Shown: positions 34,894 through 43,316 of the stretch, piece after piece | Layout of the letters: every line of letters begins with the position of its first letter | Position numbering within the stretch: position 1 is the stretch's first letter | NCBI GenBank assembly: GCA_016765495.1 | Contig: JAESPV010000007.1 | Span: 185,603 to 249,602, forward strand | DNA from: Desulfocapsa sp. | GTDB taxonomy: Bacteria; Desulfobacterota; Desulfobulbia; Desulfobulbales; Desulfocapsaceae | Direction of reading: 5' to 3' | Length of the DNA stretch: 64,000 nt | Notes under the pieces: generated by a model | The model's input: the letters and a program-made list of their open reading frames with translations, nothing else | What the model was told of the DNA's origin: nothing | The model's database searches: none | Translations under genes and position numbers: made by a program

Positions 34894-36188
34894 ATTTTCC
34901 TCATATCTATTACTCTTTGGCCTTTTCCTTCAAAACGTTCCAGAGTTTTTTCTTCCACAAGTTTTACAATTACACCTATGCCAAGTTCCGAGCTGAGTTG
35001 CCCTCGAATGGTGTCTATCAGTTCCCGCTGCTTTTTCATCTGATCTGAAAAGAGAGAATCTTTTACCTCAACCAGCACCGTTGCTCTATCCTGATGATTT
35101 TCACGTTCAACAACGATACGATAATGCGGCTCGGTTCCATCAATATTAAAAAGGACAGACTCGATCTGGGTGGGAAATACATTGACGCCCTTAATAATCA
35201 GCATATCATCGGTGCGGCCAAGAATTCTCTGCATACGCCTGAATGTCCGGCCACAGGGACACGGCTCAGGCATAAACCGGGTCAGGTCTCTTGTACGGTA
35301 GCGAATCATGGGAAAAGCTTCTTTGGTGAGTGTGGTAATTACAAGCTCTCCCACTTCACCCGGCTCGACTGGTTCCAGAGTTTCCGGATCAAGGATTTCA
35401 ACCAGAAAATGATCTTCATTGATATGGAGGCCGTTACATTCACTGCATTCTCCGGCAACCCCCGGCCCCATAATTTCTGAGAGTCCATAATTATCCGTTG
35501 CCCGGATGCCCAGTTTTGCATTAATCTCCAAGCGCATGGCCTCGGACCATGGCTCGGCACCGAAAAGACCGAATTTAAGAGAAAGTCCGGCTGGATTGAT
35601 GCCCATATTAAACATAACATCTACAATATTCAAAGCATAGGATGGTGTACAGACAAGAGCAGTAGTCTTAAAATCCTGCATGATCTGAATCTGACGTTTG
35701 GTGTTTCCGGCAGAAATAGGAATAACAGAAGCCCCGAGACGTTCTGCACCATAGTGCAAACCAAAACCTCCGGTAAAAAGCCCGTAACCGAAGGCTATCT
35801 GAATAACATCATCGGCAGTAAGTCCTGCGGCACACAAAACGCGTGCCACAAGGTTAGACCAATTCCTGATATCGTTTTGAGTATATCCAACCACCGTTGC
35901 CTGACCTGTGGTACCAGACGATGAATGGAGACGAACGACCTCACGAAGGGGTACCGCAAATAACCCGTATGGATAACTGTCACGCAGATCCTGTTTGCAG
36001 GTAAAGGGCAGTTTGCGAATGTCATCCAATGAATGAAAGCCTTCGTAATCAAGCTTCATTTCATTAAACTGCTGTTTATAGAACGGTACGTGAGTACCCA
36101 CACGGTAGAGAGTGGATTGCAGACGTTCGAGCTGAAGTTGCTCAAGATCTTCCCTTGCCATACATTCTTTTTCAGATTCCCAATACAT
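34890..36188 (-). CDS. paaK: Phenylacetate-CoA ligase, copy 1
   Basis: ATP-dependent CoA ligase of the ANL superfamily that activates phenylacetate or related aryl acids; about 432 aa. The P-loop is [54 protein letters not shown] and [20 protein letters not shown] (PaaK Cys pair) follow. The C-terminal hinge is [21 protein letters not shown] start at ATG 36188 ([10 protein letters not shown]), as PaaK proteins normally begin MYW, not at the TTG two codons earlier. It lies 36 nt after livF and overlaps rph by 4 nt. Confidence 0.93.
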   Translation of the reverse strand: MYWESEKECMAREDLEQLQLERLQSTLYRVGTHVPFYKQQFNEMKLDYEGFHSLDDIRKLPFTCKQDLRDSYPYGLFAVPLREVVRLHSSSGTTGQATVVGYTQNDIRNWSNLVARVLCAAGLTADDVIQIAFGYGLFTGGFGLHYGAERLGASVIPISAGNTKRQIQIMQDFKTTALVCTPSYALNIVDVMFNMGINPAGLSLKFGLFGAEPWSEAMRLEINAKLGIRATDNYGLSEIMGPGVAGECSECNGLHINEDHFLVEILDPETLEPVEPGEVGELVITTLTKEAFPMIRYRTRDLTRFMPEPCPCGRTFRRMQRILGRTDDMLIIKGVNVFPTQIESVLFNIDGTEPHYRIVVERENHQDRATVLVEVKDSLFSDQMKKQRELIDTIRGQLSSELGIGVIVKLVEEKTLERFEGKGQRVIDMRKI

Positions 36189-36223
36189 ATTCAAATTTGT
36201 GTTTGAGGTTGGTGTTTACAAAA

Positions 36224-36946
36224 TCAATCTGTTTTCTCACGTCCCAGGTAAGCCCGCTGTACATCCTGATTGGCCAGCAAATCATCTGCCGGACCCTGAA
36301 GTATGACCTTACCTGTTTCCAGTACATAGCCACGATCGGCAATCCCCAGTGCTGCTTTTGCATTTTGCTCAACAAGCAGAACAGTATTCCCTTCATCTCG
36401 TAATCGAACAATAATTTGAAAGATCTCTTTTACAATGAGTGGAGCAAGACCAGTTGACGGCTCATCCATCATAACGAGCGAGGGTTTTGCCATAAGTGCT
36501 CTTCCCATGGCCAGCATTTGCTGTTCGCCACCGGACAATGTTCCGGCAAGCTGATCTTTGCGATCACGGAGAATGGGGAAGAGTTCGTACTGATATTCCA
36601 TTAATCCAGCTAAGAACTCTCTACCCTTTTTCTGAACAACATGACCGCCAAGGAGCAAATTTTCTTCCACAGTCATGGTCGCAAAAACCTGCCTTCCTTC
36701 AGGCACCATTACACACCCTAAACCGGGAATGGCAGCGGCTTTGCTTTTCAAAATATTTGTACCTTTAAATTCCACTTCACCGGAATTTGCCTTCACAAGG
36801 CCTGCGATGGTGGATAGAAGAGTGGTTTTCCCTGCCCCGTTGGCTCCGATAATGGTGACGATTTCCCCGGAATCCACATGCATGGAAATGTTCTTTAAGA
36901 CTTTTATTTTTCCGTATCCGGATGCAAGATTACGAATTTTCAGCAT
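36224..36946 (-). CDS. livF: Branched-chain amino acid ABC transporter ATPase LivF
   Basis: One of the two ATPases of the high-affinity Liv (HAAT) importer; about 240 aa. Walker A is [17 protein letters not shown], the signature is TLSGGEQQMLAMGRAL, Walker B is PSLVMMDEPSTGLAPL and the switch is NTVLLVEQNAKAALGIAD. ATG at 36946 falls 4 nt after the livG stop; the track's GTG at 36961 would overlap livG. It is the last transporter gene of the operon, followed by paaK copy 1. Confidence 0.94.
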   Translation of the reverse strand: MLKIRNLASGYGKIKVLKNISMHVDSGEIVTIIGANGAGKTTLLSTIAGLVKANSGEVEFKGTNILKSKAAAIPGLGCVMVPEGRQVFATMTVEENLLLGGHVVQKKGREFLAGLMEYQYELFPILRDRKDQLAGTLSGGEQQMLAMGRALMAKPSLVMMDEPSTGLAPLIVKEIFQIIVRLRDEGNTVLLVEQNAKAALGIADRGYVLETGKVILQGPADDLLANQDVQRAYLGREKTD

Positions 36947-36950
36947 TTTT

Positions 36951-37709
36951 TCACTCTTCACCTAAGTAAACTTTAATTACTTCAGGGTTCTGCTGGATGT
37001 TTTTGGGTGTATCTTCAGCAATCTTTTCACCAAAACAGAGCACCACAACCTCATCTGAAATATCCATTACAAGCGACATATCATGTTCCACCAGCAGAAC
37101 AGTGATTCCAAGATCACGAATCCTGGTGATCAAACGACCAACCTCTGCTGTCTCATACATATTCAGACCCGCTGCGGGTTCATCAAGAAGAAGAAGGGAC
37201 GGTTCCAAGGCAAGAGCACGAGCAAGCTCCACTGCACGTTGCTGACCAAAAGCCAGACTTTGTGCATCGGTGTGAGCATGCTCTTCAATTTCAAGGAGTG
37301 CCAATAGCTCCATGGATTTATCGCGAATATCCTTCTCTTCTTTCCAGACCCAGGGCATCCGAAACATGGACGCCATGAAACCGGCACTGCTTAGTACATG
37401 ACGCCCCACCATCACATTTTCAAGGGCGGTCATTCCGCTGAACATTTTGATATTTTGAAATGTTCTGGCCATGCCAAGAGTTGCAACCTGGAACGGTTTT
37501 TTTCCCTTAAGCTCACGCCCCTTGAAAGAGACGGTTCCGGAAGTCGCAGGAAAAGTACCGGAAATCATATTAAACAGGGTTGTTTTACCAGCTCCATTTG
37601 GCCCGATTACAGCTTTGATCTGTCCGGGATCAACCTGAAAAGAGACATCGTTCACAGCGAGGAGCCCGCCAAAACGTTTATTCAGCTTATTTATTTCAAG
37701 AAGTGCCAT
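36951..37709 (-). CDS. livG: Branched-chain amino acid ABC transporter ATPase LivG
   Basis: Partner ATPase, 252 aa. It begins [20 protein letters not shown]; Walker A is [18 protein letters not shown], the signature is [16 protein letters not shown], Walker B is [15 protein letters not shown] and the switch is [36 protein letters not shown] is typical of LivG. livM ends 5 nt before its start. Sequence similarity to UrtD in this window is at the family level only. Confidence 0.95.
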   Translation of the reverse strand: MALLEINKLNKRFGGLLAVNDVSFQVDPGQIKAVIGPNGAGKTTLFNMISGTFPATSGTVSFKGRELKGKKPFQVATLGMARTFQNIKMFSGMTALENVMVGRHVLSSAGFMASMFRMPWVWKEEKDIRDKSMELLALLEIEEHAHTDAQSLAFGQQRAVELARALALEPSLLLLDEPAAGLNMYETAEVGRLITRIRDLGITVLLVEHDMSLVMDISDEVVVLCFGEKIAEDTPKNIQQNPEVIKVYLGEE

Positions 37710-37714
37710 CCTCG

Positions 37715-38791
37715 TTACACCTCCTCTTTCTTATCCGATTTCCATCGTCCTGAAAACTGTTTCAGACGATGGCGGATATTCAAACTCAGGATTCCATTGG
37801 GAGCAAAAAGCATAATCAGAATCAGGATCAAACCAAAAACTGCGTCATCATAGGAACCAAACACGCCACGCAGAGAAAGAAAGGAGAGGACTATCCCCAT
37901 AAGCAATGCTCCCCAGAGATGCGCCATGCCGCCAACAGCAACAATGGCCACATAACGAACAGACTTCATTACTCCGGCCTCAGAAGGCCCGATTCCTCCA
38001 TTATAATGCGTAAGGAAAACTCCGGCAATCGCTGCAAAAACAGCAGAAAGTACAAATGTCTGCAGCTTGAAACGGGAAGTGTTCACACCCATGGCATCAG
38101 CTGCTTCACCAGAACCATGAATACCGCGCAGAGCCCTGCCCACCCGAGAATCAATAAGATTTAAGAGAAGAACCATACCAAAAAGGAGCAATCCCCAGGC
38201 GATATAGTAATTTTGAACCCGTTCACTGAAATTTCCACTGACACTTAAGCCGGGGAAAAGGACAAAAGCGGGAACCTCTGAGATCCCATCGGCTTCACCA
38301 AAATATTCGAGCGCCAGAACAACCCGATAAATGATGATACCAAAACCAAGTGTTGCCATGGCAAGGTAATGGCCTTTCAGCTTTAGAACTGGAATACCGA
38401 TAATCACAGCTATCATTGCGGCAGTACATACTGCAACAACACATGCTGCCCAGGGTGACACCACAAGCAGAGTTTCACCATAAAGGTCATGTCCCAAAAG
38501 AAGCAAACCGGCAGAATCCAGAAAACCAACCAGTGCGTTATCCTGATAGGGAATAAGATTGCACGTGGTAAGAGCCGCTGAAAGATACCCACCAATGGCA
38601 AAAAATCCTGCATGCCCCAGAGAAATCTGACCGGCATAGCCCATGAGAACACAAAGAGCAATGATAAGCAGTGCGTAATAGGCTGACATGGTCAGCTGGG
38701 TCAGATAATACATGGTATCTGTGGCACTGGTCAGAAAATGAATTCCGATTACCACAGCAAGAAGTGGCAGAACGGATAGCAGTTTTTTCAT
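37715..38791 (-). CDS. livM: Branched-chain amino acid ABC transporter permease LivM
   Basis: Inner-membrane permease, about 358 aa, with roughly ten membrane segments. LIIALCVLMGYAGQISLGHA is the family signature, and NLIDSRVGRALRGIHGSGEA with AADAMGVNTSRFKLQTFVLS is the cytoplasmic coupling loop. The start at ATG 38791 (MKKLLSVLPLL) puts the first hydrophobic segment at the N-terminus; the longer track ORF would extend into livH. livH precedes by 4 nt. Confidence 0.93.
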   Translation of the reverse strand: MKKLLSVLPLLAVVIGIHFLTSATDTMYYLTQLTMSAYYALLIIALCVLMGYAGQISLGHAGFFAIGGYLSAALTTCNLIPYQDNALVGFLDSAGLLLLGHDLYGETLLVVSPWAACVVAVCTAAMIAVIIGIPVLKLKGHYLAMATLGFGIIIYRVVLALEYFGEADGISEVPAFVLFPGLSVSGNFSERVQNYYIAWGLLLFGMVLLLNLIDSRVGRALRGIHGSGEAADAMGVNTSRFKLQTFVLSAVFAAIAGVFLTHYNGGIGPSEAGVMKSVRYVAIVAVGGMAHLWGALLMGIVLSFLSLRGVFGSYDDAVFGLILILIMLFAPNGILSLNIRHRLKQFSGRWKSDKKEEV

Positions 38792-38795
38792 AATC

Positions 38796-39686
38796 TTAAA
38801 ACTCCGACAGTCCTGCTGCCTCTTTTGACCCAAACAAGCCTTGAGGGCGCACAAAGAGAATAATCAGAAGAATGGCAATGGCAATGGCATCCTGAAAAGC
38901 AAGGGGCACAACAGAAACAGAAAATGCTTCGAGAATGCCCAGGAGAATACCTGCAACCACCGCGCCCCCAGAACTGCCAAGGCCACCAAGAATGGCCACG
39001 GTGAATCCTTTAATAGCCAGCCCCGTACCCATATCATACTGGCTATAGGTAATGGGAGACATGACACAGCCGGCGAGTGCTCCAATACCGGCGCTCAGGA
39101 TGAAAGAAAGGGTCACCATATTCCGGGTATTAATACCGCAGAGCGTGGCGGCCGTACGATTCGATGCACAGGCTCGCATTTCCCGGCCAACCGATGTGGT
39201 CTTGAAGAAAATACCAAGACAAACCACCATCAGGCCAGATACTGCAACCACCCAAAAAACCTGCGGTGAAACACGCGCACCCAGCACTTCCACAGAGCTG
39301 ATCTCATTCCCGACAAAATAAGGCAGGGAACGAATAGATTCACCCCAGATATGCGCTGCTGTTTCACGGGACAGGATGGAAATACCAATGGTGATAATGA
39401 TCATCCGCAGTACAGAAGGAGATTGAAGCCAGCGAATAAAACAGACCTCGATCAACGCCCCAATAAGCATGGTGATCAACACTGCCAGAATAATGGCAAT
39501 AGGCATGGGCACGAATTGCAGGAGGCTGATCGCAATCATCCCCCCAAGCATGACAAACTCACCCTGAGCAAAATTAATGATGCCTGTGGTGTTATAAATA
39601 ATATTAAATCCAATGGCGACAATGGCATAGATACTGCCATAGGTGATCCCGGCCATCAGATATTGAATGAAGAGTTCAGTGGTCAT
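38796..39686 (-). CDS. livH: Branched-chain amino acid ABC transporter permease LivH
   Basis: Second permease, 296 aa. LMAGITYGSIYAIVAIGFNI, YNTTGIINFAQGEFVMLGGM and YDMGTGLAIKGFTVAILGGL are diagnostic of LivH. About eight membrane segments. A 156-bp gap to the receptor gene upstream carries a terminator and short repeats, so permease expression may be reduced relative to livK. Confidence 0.94.
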   Translation of the reverse strand: MTTELFIQYLMAGITYGSIYAIVAIGFNIIYNTTGIINFAQGEFVMLGGMIAISLLQFVPMPIAIILAVLITMLIGALIEVCFIRWLQSPSVLRMIIITIGISILSRETAAHIWGESIRSLPYFVGNEISSVEVLGARVSPQVFWVVAVSGLMVVCLGIFFKTTSVGREMRACASNRTAATLCGINTRNMVTLSFILSAGIGALAGCVMSPITYSQYDMGTGLAIKGFTVAILGGLGSSGGAVVAGILLGILEAFSVSVVPLAFQDAIAIAILLIILFVRPQGLFGSKEAAGLSEF

Positions 39687-39691
39687 AAAAA

Positions 39692-39760
39692 CAGTTTTCA
39701 GTGTTCAGTTTTCAGTGTTCAGTTTTCCGTCACGCAATGTCCCTGATAAAAACTGAACAC
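39692..39760. repeat. Tandem 14-bp repeat with inverted arm
   Basis: CAGTTTTCAGTGTT occurs twice in tandem plus a partial third unit. GTGTTCAGTTTT at 39715-39726 pairs perfectly with AAAACTGAACAC at 39749-39760. It sits between livK and livH. Similar CAGTGTTCAGTTTT strings occur between genes in many genomes; their origin is not settled. Confidence 0.8.
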
Positions 39761-39783
39761 CGATAACTCAATAACTATAAAAA

Positions 39784-39812
39784 CCGGACTGGAAAATATT
39801 CCTCCAGCCCGG
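39784..39812 (-). terminator. Rho-independent terminator after livK
   Basis: On the minus strand CCGGGCTGGA pairs with TCCAGTCCGG, one mismatch, followed by TTTTTAT, 31 nt beyond the livK stop. It probably acts as a partial terminator that raises receptor levels over downstream livHMGF. Confidence 0.8.
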
Positions 39813-39842
39813 CAAATTCTCCATTGTCTGCAAACCGGAGTT

Positions 39843-40991
39843 TTATTTTCCGGTATACGCAACAAACTTTCCATCTTTAACAGTCATCATCTGGAAAGCA
39901 TCAATACCAAGACCATTATGATCTTCAGGAGAGAAACTGAAAACACCACCGGTTCCAGGGAAGTTTTGCAGATTTTCAATTGCTGTACGTACTTTATCAC
40001 GATCATTACCGACCTCGGCGATGGCCGCAGCAAGGATAGTGATGGCATCATAGGCATGGCCACCAAAGGTGGAAGCAGGCTCGTTAAACCTGAGCTCATA
40101 ATTTTTCTTATATGCCATGAGCACTGCTTTCTGTGGATTATCATCGGGAAGCGAACCTGCAATAAGAAGACGTCCTGCAGGGAAGATAATTCCTTCAGCA
40201 GCAGCACCGGCAGCTTCTACGTATTTAATATTTCCAAAACCGTGGCTCTGAAAAAGTGGCACATCCCAGCCGGACTGACGCATGTTTTTAGGAACGATGG
40301 CCTGAGCAGGAACGATGGACCAGTTAACAACAGCCTGTACATCTTTGTTAGCTTTAATTTTGGCAACAACCGCTGAAAGATCATTGGATTTTTTGTCATA
40401 TACTTCAACTTCCACAACCTCGATGCCAAACTCAGGGGCTATTTTTAAAAGCTGTCTCTTTCCAGCTTTACCAAAGCCGGTATTTCCTGCAAGAACTGCA
40501 ATCTTGGAAATGCCCATTTTATTCATTTCCATGTAGATTTTCTTCACAGCAAAGGAATCTTTCTGAGGAGTTTTGAAAACATAGGATGCAACCGGGCTAA
40601 CAATAACCTCAGCCGCACCACAGGAGATCAATGGGGTTTTTGCCTGCTGACAGATATTCTTGATTTTCATGGTCTCGCCACTTGTGGAAGGTCCGATGAT
40701 TGCAAGAACTTTGTCCTCTTCGATCAGCTGTTTAGCAAAGGAAATTGCTTTCTCAGGACTCGCTGCAGAATCTTTGATAATGAGTTCAATCGTGTTACCG
40801 TTAATTCCACCTTTGGCATTAATCTCATCAACCACCATTTCCAGACTGCGGGCTTCAGGACCGCCAAGGAAAGAAGCGCCACCGGTAACAGCAAGAATAG
40901 CTCCGATTTTGATTGTCTCAGCAAAAGCAGGCGCCACAGAAAGGCTGACGGCTACAACTGCCAAAAGAAGTTTTGATGCAAATTTTTTCAT
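39843..40991 (-). CDS. livK: Branched-chain amino acid-type ABC transporter receptor LivK
   Basis: Periplasmic binding protein of the Peripla_BP_6 family, 382 aa. Signal peptide MKKFASKLLLAVVAVSLSVA, then PAFAETIKIGAILAVTGGAS. LEMVVDEINAKGGINGNTIE, IGPSTSGETMKIKNICQQAK and the C-terminal TFGGHAYDAITILAAAIAEV are family features. The ligand could be a branched-chain or aromatic amino acid, or an aryl acid given the flanking CoA ligases. Upstream 88 bp separate it from the ACT-domain gene. Confidence 0.93.
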   Translation of the reverse strand: MKKFASKLLLAVVAVSLSVAPAFAETIKIGAILAVTGGASFLGGPEARSLEMVVDEINAKGGINGNTIELIIKDSAASPEKAISFAKQLIEEDKVLAIIGPSTSGETMKIKNICQQAKTPLISCGAAEVIVSPVASYVFKTPQKDSFAVKKIYMEMNKMGISKIAVLAGNTGFGKAGKRQLLKIAPEFGIEVVEVEVYDKKSNDLSAVVAKIKANKDVQAVVNWSIVPAQAIVPKNMRQSGWDVPLFQSHGFGNIKYVEAAGAAAEGIIFPAGRLLIAGSLPDDNPQKAVLMAYKKNYELRFNEPASTFGGHAYDAITILAAAIAEVGNDRDKVRTAIENLQNFPGTGGVFSFSPEDHNGLGIDAFQMMTVKDGKFVAYTGK

Positions 40992-41078
40992 CTTTTCCCC
41001 CGTTCAACTATAAATAAAAACATTGCGACAGAACCTCCGTGATTCTGCTCAAAAATCACTCCGGTCTTACTCCAGAGG

Positions 41079-41510
41079 CTACAAAGCACTGATTTGTTCA
41101 CCACTTAAGATGGTATATCCTGTTCGCTGCAAGGACTCAATGGCCTGATCAATGTCATCAAAACGGAAGATAAGTACTGCATTTTCCCCAGTTTTATTAA
41201 CAAAAGCGTACATATATTCAACATTCAGTTTTTCTTCTTTTATGGTCTGCAAGACTGCTGCAAGACCACCAGTCTTATCGGCCACCTCAACGGCAATAAC
41301 GTTTGTTACACCAACGGTAAAGCCATTTGATTTTAAAGTGCTTTTTGCCTTCTCAACGTTATCAACGATGAGACGCAGGATCCCAAAATCAGCAGTATCA
41401 GCAACAGATAGTGCCCGAATGTTGATATTTTCCTCTGCCAGTCTTGCGGTGATCTCAGCCAGACGACCTGATTTATTTTCTAAAAATACTGCAATCTGTT
41501 CTACTCGCAT
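41079..41510 (-). CDS. Tandem ACT-domain amino acid-binding protein
   Basis: A 143-aa protein made of two ACT domains: residues 1-68 ([20 protein letters not shown]) and 70-143 ([20 protein letters not shown]). ACT domains bind amino acids and regulate enzymes, so this is probably a ligand sensor for the operon. Small double-ACT proteins of this type commonly stand beside paaK and indolepyruvate oxidoreductase genes in anaerobes, although no oxidoreductase is visible here. It starts 11 nt after paaK copy 2. Confidence 0.88.
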   Translation of the reverse strand: MRVEQIAVFLENKSGRLAEITARLAEENINIRALSVADTADFGILRLIVDNVEKAKSTLKSNGFTVGVTNVIAVEVADKTGGLAAVLQTIKEEKLNVEYMYAFVNKTGENAVLIFRFDDIDQAIESLQRTGYTILSGEQISAL

Positions 41511-41521
41511 TTTAGATCCCC

Positions 41522-42829
41522 TTATACTTTTCTATTATCAATGACTCGCTGCGCCTTCCCTTCACTGCGCTGGATAGTTCCTGGTTCAACCAATTTCACC
41601 CTGCAGGTTACGCCAAGCATATCCTTGATGTCCATCTGGATACGTTTTGTAATATTCTCCAGAACCTTAATCTCATCGGAGAAAAGATCCTCACTGACTT
41701 CAACCTCAACAGACATGGTATCCATGTTCCCTTCACGGTTTACAACGATCTGGTAATGAGGTTCAACACCTTCGGTTCCCATAAGCACATGCTCAATCTG
41801 GGATGGGAAGACATTGACGCCGCGGATAATCAGCATATCATCGGTTCGCCCCGTTACCTTTTCCATGCGAACCAACGTTCGGCCACACGCGCATGTATCG
41901 TACATGAGTCTTGAAATATCTTTTGTCCGGTAGCGAATAATGGGAAAAGCTTCTTTGGTAAGCGTTGTAAAAACGAGTTCACCCTTTTCACCGCAAGGCA
42001 ACACCTCGCCCGTATCAGGATCAATTATTTCAGGCAGGAAATGATCCTCAAAAATGTGCAGCCCTTTTTCTCCTTCAAGACACTGCATGGCCACACCCGG
42101 CCCCATTACTTCGGAAAGACCGTAGATATCCACAGCCTTGATGTTCAGTTTGCGCTCAACTTCATCGCGCATATTATCACTCCAGGGCTCCGCACCGAAG
42201 ACACCAACACGAAGCGAGAGAGACTTGGGATCAACCCCCACAGCTTCCATGGTTTCAGCAAGATTCAAGGCATAGGAAGGAGTGGCAAGTAAAACCGTTG
42301 AGGCAAAATCCTTCATAATGGTGATCTGACGCTTGGTATTTCCACCGGAAACAGGAATTACTGTGGCTCCAAGGCGTTCAATACCATAGTGAGCGCCAAG
42401 ACCACCTGTAAAAAGTCCATACCCGTAGGCGTTGTGCACCATATCCTTAGCAGTGGCTCCTGCAAGAGTAAGAGCCCGTGCCATAAGGTTTGCCCATGTT
42501 TCGATATCCTTTTTGGTATACCCTACAACCGTTGGTTTCCCTGTGGTACCGGATGATGCATGAACACGAACAACCTGATCCATGGGAACAGTGAAAAGTC
42601 CAAAGGGGTAGTTCTCGCGTAAATCCTCCTTTACTGTAAAGGGGAGTTTTGCAAGATCGTCAAGAGTTTGAATATCCGCAGGTTTTACTCCTGCAGCGTC
42701 CATCTTCTCACGATAAGGAGCCACGGTTTTATAAACACGGGCCACCAGCTTTTGCAGGCGTTTCAACTGAATAGATTCCAAGCCGACTCGCGGCAGGGTT
42801 TCCATCTCCTCTTCCCAATATAATGTCAT
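41522..42829 (-). CDS. paaK: Phenylacetate-CoA ligase, copy 2
   Basis: A 435-aa aryl-CoA ligase, closely similar to copy 1 at 34.9 kb throughout. The P-loop is [57 protein letters not shown] and [20 protein letters not shown] follow, and the C-terminal hinge and Lys region is [15 protein letters not shown]. It is first in the minus-strand operon paaK-ACT-livKHMGF-paaK-rph-HAD. Two ligases flanking one importer suggest related but different aryl acid substrates, for example phenylacetate and indoleacetate made from aromatic amino acids (inference). Confidence 0.93.
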   Translation of the reverse strand: MTLYWEEEMETLPRVGLESIQLKRLQKLVARVYKTVAPYREKMDAAGVKPADIQTLDDLAKLPFTVKEDLRENYPFGLFTVPMDQVVRVHASSGTTGKPTVVGYTKKDIETWANLMARALTLAGATAKDMVHNAYGYGLFTGGLGAHYGIERLGATVIPVSGGNTKRQITIMKDFASTVLLATPSYALNLAETMEAVGVDPKSLSLRVGVFGAEPWSDNMRDEVERKLNIKAVDIYGLSEVMGPGVAMQCLEGEKGLHIFEDHFLPEIIDPDTGEVLPCGEKGELVFTTLTKEAFPIIRYRTKDISRLMYDTCACGRTLVRMEKVTGRTDDMLIIRGVNVFPSQIEHVLMGTEGVEPHYQIVVNREGNMDTMSVEVEVSEDLFSDEIKVLENITKRIQMDIKDMLGVTCRVKLVEPGTIQRSEGKAQRVIDNRKV

Positions 42830-42903
42830 AACACCCTCTTTTTATCGTTCCTGATTAAACGGCTAATGCTCTGTCCGCTGCAAGTGTATACCCAGTGTAA
42901 CAT

Positions 42904-42953
42904 TAAGGAAGGCACACGAAAGAACTTGAATATCTTATTTCGTGTACCTTCCT
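42904..42953. repeat. Dispersed 19-bp element, copies 3 and 4 as an inverted pair
   Basis: TAAGGAAGGCACACGAAAG and, 14 bases later, its inverted partner ATTTCGTGTACCTTCCT form a hairpin of about 17 pairs with one mismatch. Poly(A) follows on the plus strand, so on the minus strand a T-run precedes it. It lies upstream of paaK copy 2. Confidence 0.75.
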
Positions 42954-43013
42954 GTCCAATAAAAAAAAAACAGGCCTGAATTTTCATGTAAAACATGATA
43001 AACTACTCCAAGA

Positions 43014-43038
43014 GCCTGCTATCAGGCAAGGTTTTTTT
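43014..43038 (+). terminator. Terminator-like hairpin in the sulP upstream region
   Basis: GCCTG, CTAT loop, CAGGC, then AAGG and seven T on the plus strand. No plus-strand gene lies upstream, so it may end a short leader or non-coding RNA. It is about 280 bp before sulP. Confidence 0.6.
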
Positions 43039-43316
43039 AGACCGGAGCCATCGTAGCATGTGTACCTTTTTCAACACAACCTGCCACACACACCAGTGAA
43101 GCAAAGTGAAATAAAACCCAACTACCTGATGTTTAAGGGTTTAACGTAAAATTAGACAAATAAGTGTTTAACTAAATAATAAAAAACACTTGACGACTGG
43201 CAACTACAGCGCTACCAATTGTCAAAGAAGTATAACTGAATCACTGTTAAATCTATTGTAACCATCTTTTTTTTGTAGCCCCGTACGCCATCAACCCTCT
43301 ACAGAAGAGACCACAC
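43039..43316 (+). other. sulP upstream region with a candidate operator
   Basis: A-T rich. AAGTGTTT at 43162 and AAACACTT at 43184 form a perfect 8-bp inverted repeat with a 14-bp spacer. TTGACG follows directly at 43190 and could be a -35 element. No gene is seen. Confidence 0.4.
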
